A stretch of 64,000 bases of DNA from Archilochus colubris (taxonomy: Eukaryota > Chordata > Aves > Apodiformes > Trochilidae), in assembly GCA_023079485.1 (NCBI GenBank), contig CM041084.1, forward strand, positions 104,538,467 through 104,602,466. The letters run 5' to 3'. Numbering within the stretch: position 1 is the stretch's first letter; each line of letters opens with the position of its first letter. Positions 62,201 to 64,000 of this stretch are shown piece after piece. The translations under genes and the position numbers were made by a program. The notes beneath the pieces are model-generated. The model saw nothing but the letters and a program-made list of their open reading frames with translations, was not told the origin of the DNA and ran no database searches.

Positions 62201-63973
62201 AGTTCAGTTTCAGAAAGCAAATCTCCTGCTGGACCTGATGGAGCTTCATCCCCTGCAGGACCTGAGCCTGTTCCTGAAGGTCCATTGGAGGAGGCCGTGC
62301 CCCCAGGTGAGGAAGGTAATGTTCCCTCAGCCACTGAGGCTGTCTGACTGTGTTGGGATGATGAGAGTGTTGTGTAGGTTTAAGTTCTACCTTATGTTGA
62401 GGAGTTTTCTCTGACAAGAATCATTCCCTTGCAGACCAAAAAGCTTAACTGGATAAAAGTAGTTTCCACTCCCAGTAAGGGAGTCCTTGTTGCTCTCTGC
62501 TGCTACCTGAAAGCAAGTTGTGTTGGTGTGGATTTTGGCCTCTTCTGCCAAGTGACTGGAGATAGCACAGGGGGAAATGGGTTCAAGTTATGCCAGCGGA
62601 TAATCAGATTAGAGATGAGGTAAAATTTATTTACTTAGAGAGTGAGAATCAGTTGGCCAGGAAGGTCATCAAGTTGCTGACCCTGGGTTATTGAAAAACT
62701 GTGTAGATATGGCTCTTTGGGAGATGATTTAGTGGTTAAGGTGGTGTGGGAGTGACAGTTGGACTTGGTGATCTTAAAGGTCCATTCCAAATTTCCTGTG
62801 ACCACTGCCCCTTCCTGACATGGGATTATAAATCTGAAATATGTTGGCTTGGAATGGCAGCCAAAATAATATTATTTTTTAGAGAGGGCTTGGCTCTGTT
62901 GTTGTTTGAGTTATGTTTCTCATACAATTCTTGATCTCCACCATTCATGATTTCAGAAAGCAGCTCTGTACTGGTCTGTGGTGATGTGTTAAATTTTCAT
63001 GTACTACCATGTGCTGTTCCTATATGTTGGCCAGCAGTTGGTCATCTTAATGGAAACTACACTGCTTGGTTTCTAGTTTGCTTTTTTTTTTGCATTGCTG
63101 ATTTTTTTTTTAACTTTGTGATGGAACTCAGTTTTCATGTCATGATTACTCTGGTGTTCCTCCCACACTAACTAATCAATAAGCCATCTTTCAGTATGTA
63201 TCTAGAGGGTGTTCATGCTCTACCCTGTTGTTGATTTGGAAACCTGTTAATTGAAGTAATTGGGATTATTGAGGAATCTGAAATATCAACAGTAATGGAA
63301 CCAAGATTCCAGGAAAGGATCCTAAGAGTTCTGATGTGTATCAAAGAAGAGCCATGGTCTTCTAGGTGGCTTCATTGATGTTGTGTTTAACGTAGAAGTT
63401 TTAATCTTTTCACCCAGAAGTGCAGTATGTTTTGTGGTCAATAGGGAAGGACATAGCCATCCCTTCATACTCAGGACTACAGTAAAGGCTTCCTAGGTTT
63501 ACAAGTGGTAGCAGTGCTCACTGAATTTTCTGTCTCCTTATTAAGCAAGCAGCTAGCTCCTCAAATTATTCCATCTCTGGAAACCCAGAAGCCTCCTAAC
63601 TATGTTGTAAATCAGATCATTGACTTGGTTCTGAAAGAAGTCTTAGTTTTACTTAAATGGGAGCAGGGTTCATGTGTTGTCCTGTTATGTCCTTTTTGCT
63701 TTTCAGAAGTTGGGAAAGAGGGAGTGGAAGAAAAGACATCAGAGATTGCTGAGGAGCCTGAGCAAAAGGACAAGCGCACTGACCAAGAGGAAGAGCCTCT
63801 CCCTGAAGAACCTGATGCTAAGTACATATCCAGATTCACCCAGTGCCCATCTGTGTCCAGTTCAGTTTCAGAAAGCAAATCTCCTGCTGGACCCGATGGA
63901 GCTTCATCTCCTGCAGAACCTGAGCCTGTTCCTGAAGGTCCATTGGAAGAGGCCGTGCCCCTTGGTGAGGAAG
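59112..63973 (+). CDS. CABYR: CABYR, sperm fibrous-sheath calcium-binding protein (5' part, gene continues past the window)
   Basis: The coding exons seen are 59112-59259, 59347-59400, 59712-59978, 62049-62315 and 63707-63973, joined in phase with GT-AG introns. They give 49, 18 and then three times 89 residues, with the last codon split. The N-terminus has the RIIa (PKA regulatory-subunit-type dimerisation/docking) fold at about residues 8-49: VVIPYGLETLLEGVTRAVV, NIIEFFALYFQDLVEF. It matches mammalian CABYR, as does the following ITELVEQF. Each 89-residue repeat then matches the acidic region of human CABYR ending in a TTQFPSV-like motif. In mammals CABYR binds calcium, is tyrosine-phosphorylated during capacitation, and sits in the fibrous sheath with AKAPs and ROPN1. 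The ATG has A at -3 and in-frame stops upstream at 59094 and 59100. The position after TTC39C supports orthology. Confidence 0.88.
59347..59400 (+). CDS. CABYR: CABYR coding exon 2 (54 nt)
   Basis: Encodes 18 residues, phase 1-1. LDITELVEQFEVIR corresponds to the human MDIKDLVKQFHQIK segment that closes the RIIa domain. The acceptor is TGTTTTCAG and the donor is AGAG|GTAAGA. Confidence 0.9.
59712..59978 (+). CDS. CABYR: CABYR repeated exon, copy 1 (89 codons)
   Basis: 267 nt, phase 1-1. The first 53 residues are acidic and variable (DIDEEQLFEEAEFQYSSKFT), ending in FTQCPS. The last 36 are proline/acid-rich (VSESKSPAGP, PEPVPEGPLEEAVPP). Copy 1 has a cysteine (PPCEE) where the others have glycine. 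The acceptor is TATATTGCAG and the donor is GAAG|GTAATG. If the intron were retained, ten codons (GNVPSATEAV) would follow before a TGA. Confidence 0.9.
60680..60940 (-). mobile_element. decayed CR1 LINE fragment in CABYR repeat unit 1
   Basis: Antisense CR1 3'-region text: AAGATCATCCAATCCAAC, CCCTGGGCAGCCCATGCCAG and TTCAACCTAAGCGCCCCCTG. The tail octamers are gone. No counterpart stands at this place in unit 2. Confidence 0.75.
62049..62315 (+). CDS. CABYR: CABYR repeated exon, copy 2 (89 codons)
   Basis: The same length and phases as copy 1, with no internal indel. By eye 23 of the first 53 residues but 34 of the last 36 match copy 1. It contains EEPEQRDKYIDSEFEPFPED and FTQFPS. The acceptor is TTGCTTTTCAG and the donor is GAAG|GTAATG. 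Confidence 0.9.
62475..62800 (+). mobile_element. decayed CR1 LINE fragment in CABYR repeat unit 2
   Basis: Sense CR1 3'-region text: GGTTCAAGTTATGCCAG, AGTTGGACTTGGTGATCTTA and AGGTCCATTCCAAATTTCC, where the tail octamers are lost. It sits between segments homologous to unit 1 and is not present there. The left boundary is uncertain. Confidence 0.75.
63707..63973 (+). CDS. CABYR: CABYR repeated exon, copy 3 (89 codons, last seen in window)
   Basis: Again exactly 267 nt, phase 1-1, fully open. By eye 33 of the first 53 and 34 of the last 36 residues match copy 2. It contains EEPEQKDKRTDQEEEPLPEE and FTQCPS. The donor GAAG|GTAATG is followed by the same intron start as copies 1 and 2. The window ends 27 bases later, so more copies may follow. 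Confidence 0.9.
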
Positions 63974-64000
63974 GTAATGTTCCCTCAGCCACTGAGGCTG

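Larger units (their letters stand above)
59560..64000 (+). repeat. CABYR: tandem array of exon-containing units in CABYR (at least three units)
   Basis: Each unit has the same order: upstream intron beginning near a GGCAA(A/G)CAGCA stretch, AATTATTCCA(T/G)CTCTG, then AGTTGGT(A/G)CTGAA, the 267-nt exon, and a matching downstream intron. The starts are about 59560, 61875 and 63535. Exon-to-exon distance is 2337 and then 1658 bases. The difference lies mostly in a non-homologous middle segment: unit 1 has an antisense CR1 fragment (about 60680-60940) and unit 2 a sense CR1 fragment (about 62475-62800). The flanks at 61130-61900 and 62803-63650 are clearly homologous. Confidence 0.9.

Noticed and set aside
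62014..62334. Antisense ORFs over CABYR repeat copies 2 and 3 (also 63612-63992)
   Set aside because: They are mirror frames of the repeated exon. The sense strand has splice sites, correct phases and similarity to CABYR.

Overview
This is vertebrate nuclear DNA and almost certainly from a bird. The evidence for a bird is the repeats: the interspersed elements I can recognise are CR1 LINE fragments with the typical avian 3' tail of repeated ATTCTATG-type octamers, and I see no Alu-, B1- or L1-like sequence. Genes are split into small exons by long AT-rich introns, and gene starts lie in GC-rich, CpG-rich islands. The species cannot be fixed from the sequence alone.

Two protein-coding genes lie head to tail on the + strand. 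TTC39C (tetratricopeptide repeat protein 39C) is complete: 14 coding exons from the ATG at 16432 to the TGA at 51262. All introns are GT-AG, and the joined exons give an open frame of 576 codons, close to the mammalian protein of about 583 residues. CABYR (calcium-binding tyrosine phosphorylation-regulated protein of the sperm flagellum) starts at 59112 and runs off the right edge. The order TTC39C-CABYR matches human chromosome 18q11.2, where LAMA3 lies upstream and OSBPL1A downstream; no LAMA3 exon was recognised here.

Layout: 1-15.9 kb is gene-poor sequence with CR1 copies, including one nested inside another. 15.9-17.1 kb is the TTC39C CpG island with exon 1. 16.6-51.3 kb holds TTC39C exons and introns. 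51.3 to about 53.8 or 54.2 kb is its likely 3' UTR. 54.2-58.3 kb is intergenic with a CR1 copy. 58.3-59.1 kb is the CABYR CpG-rich promoter. 59.1-64.0 kb is the 5' part of CABYR.

The most unusual feature is in CABYR. After the exons for the RIIa-like N-terminus, one exon of exactly 267 nt (89 codons, phase 1-1) occurs three times, at 59712, 62049 and 63707. Each copy is embedded in duplicated intron sequence, so this is a tandem genomic amplification that lengthens the protein by 89 residues per unit without changing frame. Within the repeated exon the first 53 codons have diverged strongly, while the last 36 codons and the first 63 intron bases are nearly identical between copies. That pattern suggests local gene conversion next to a fast-changing segment. 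The array may continue beyond the window.
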